A DNA stretch of 5,044 nucleotides, from positions 1 through 5,044 of the forward strand of contig JAHBAP020000149.1 of assembly GCA_018500005.2 (NCBI GenBank). Reading direction: 5' to 3'. A program made the translations under genes and the position numbers. The notes beneath the pieces were generated by a model, which saw only the letters and a program-made list of their open reading frames with translations, was not told the origin of the DNA and did no database searches. Position 1 is the first letter of the stretch; every line of letters begins with the position of its first letter. Of the stretch, positions 4,805-5,044 are shown one piece after another. This stretch comes from Mycobacterium sp. GTDB taxonomy: Bacteria; Actinomycetota; Actinomycetes; Mycobacteriales; Mycobacteriaceae.

Positions 4805-5044
4805 CGCTGCCGGCGGACCCGGAATGATCGGCTGGCCCGGCGCTGGGGCGCCGGCCGGGGCCGGACCCGTCGGCGCGCCCTTGCCCCCGGCCATGTCCAG
4901 GATCGGAGCGCGAATCGGCACCGGCAACGGCACGCCTGCGGCAGCGCCGATCGGCAGCGGAGCGCCGAGCGCCGGGGCGACCACGGGCACCGGCGGCACG
5001 ACCGCCGGGATCGGCGGAACGACCGCAGGCACCGGCGGGACAAC
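4799..5044 (-). CDS. Pro/Ala/Val-rich protein, C-terminal part (runs off right edge)
   Basis: The frame is open from base 5044 to a TAG at 4801-4799, giving 81 C-terminal residues. No start is needed inside the window, and an internal GTG at 5032 should not be taken as one. The segment opens with a heptad repeat VVPPxPx (VVPPVPA, VVPPIPA, VVPPVPV), continues with alternating Pro/Ala/Val/Leu (GAPLPIGAAAGVPLPVPI), a short DMAGGKGAPTG stretch, and ends GQPIIPGPPAAG. Such tails occur in exported or wall-spanning mycobacterial proteins. No catalytic motif or membrane helix is visible and I do not recognise the family. The overlapping minus frame at 4750-5043 gives an Arg/Cys-rich translation typical of a shadow, which supports this frame. 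The transpeptidase gene starts 75 bases downstream. Confidence 0.7.
   Translation of the reverse strand, partial: VVPPVPAVVPPIPAVVPPVPVVAPALGAPLPIGAAAGVPLPVPIRAPILDMAGGKGAPTGPAPAGAPAPGQPIIPGPPAAG
4985..5044. repeat. 21-bp coding tandem repeat (VVPPxPx heptads)
   Basis: Three imperfect units of 21 bases lie at 4985-5005, 5006-5026 and 5027-5044, the last cut by the window edge. They keep the reading frame and encode the heptad VVPPxPx in the Pro-rich protein. The array may continue beyond the window. Confidence 0.75.

Noticed and set aside
4750..5043. Minus-strand Arg/Cys-rich frame over the Pro-rich gene
   Set aside because: It is out of frame with the Pro/Ala/Val-rich reading, which has a regular heptad repeat and natural composition; Arg-rich translations of this kind are frame shadows.

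Overview
The window looks like chromosomal DNA from a Mycobacterium/Mycolicibacterium-type actinobacterium. Base composition and codon use are strongly GC-rich, exported proteins start with A/D-rich mycobacterial-style signal peptides, and one gene is an almost certain orthologue of the M. tuberculosis universal stress protein Rv1636 (TB15.3). Family identifications rest on motif recognition and memory of reference proteins; no database search was run.

Layout, left to right. (1) 1-315, minus: N-terminal 105 codons of a secreted protein with a clear ribosome site and signal peptide, running off the left edge. (2) 316-495: spacer. (3) 440-1468, minus: a CorA-family Mg2+ transporter with the unusual YGQN pore signature. 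It is knocked out of frame by one extra G in a G7 run (573-579) just before its last membrane helix; the restored stop is at 496-498. Its 5' end also lacks a convincing start codon. (4) 1535-1981, minus: the Rv1636-like universal stress protein. (5) 1982-2282: a 301-base divergent control region with a 17-bp tandem repeat, a second repeat pair, and a possible translationally coupled 11-codon leader. (6) 2283-3887, plus: a polytopic GT-C glycosyltransferase, probably related to the lipoarabinomannan (LAM) mannose-capping enzyme Rv1635c (CapA). (7) 3884-4723, minus: an exported L,D-transpeptidase with an Ig-like domain and complete YkuD catalytic motif. Its stop overlaps the glycosyltransferase stop in a shared CTAG. 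(8) 4799-5044, minus: the C-terminal part of a Pro/Ala/Val-rich protein with a VVPPxPx heptad repeat, running off the right edge.

The theme is cell envelope and stress. The transpeptidase remodels peptidoglycan 3-3 crosslinks, the GT-C enzyme likely mannosylates an envelope glycolipid, two partial genes look exported, and the stress protein and CorA are co-oriented. The divergent stress protein/GT-C pair matches the Rv1636/Rv1635c arrangement of M. tuberculosis, which supports both assignments. I see no defence system, mobile element, CRISPR array, tRNA or rRNA. The observations most worth following are the disrupted corA (G7 run and missing start) and the repeat-rich divergent region.
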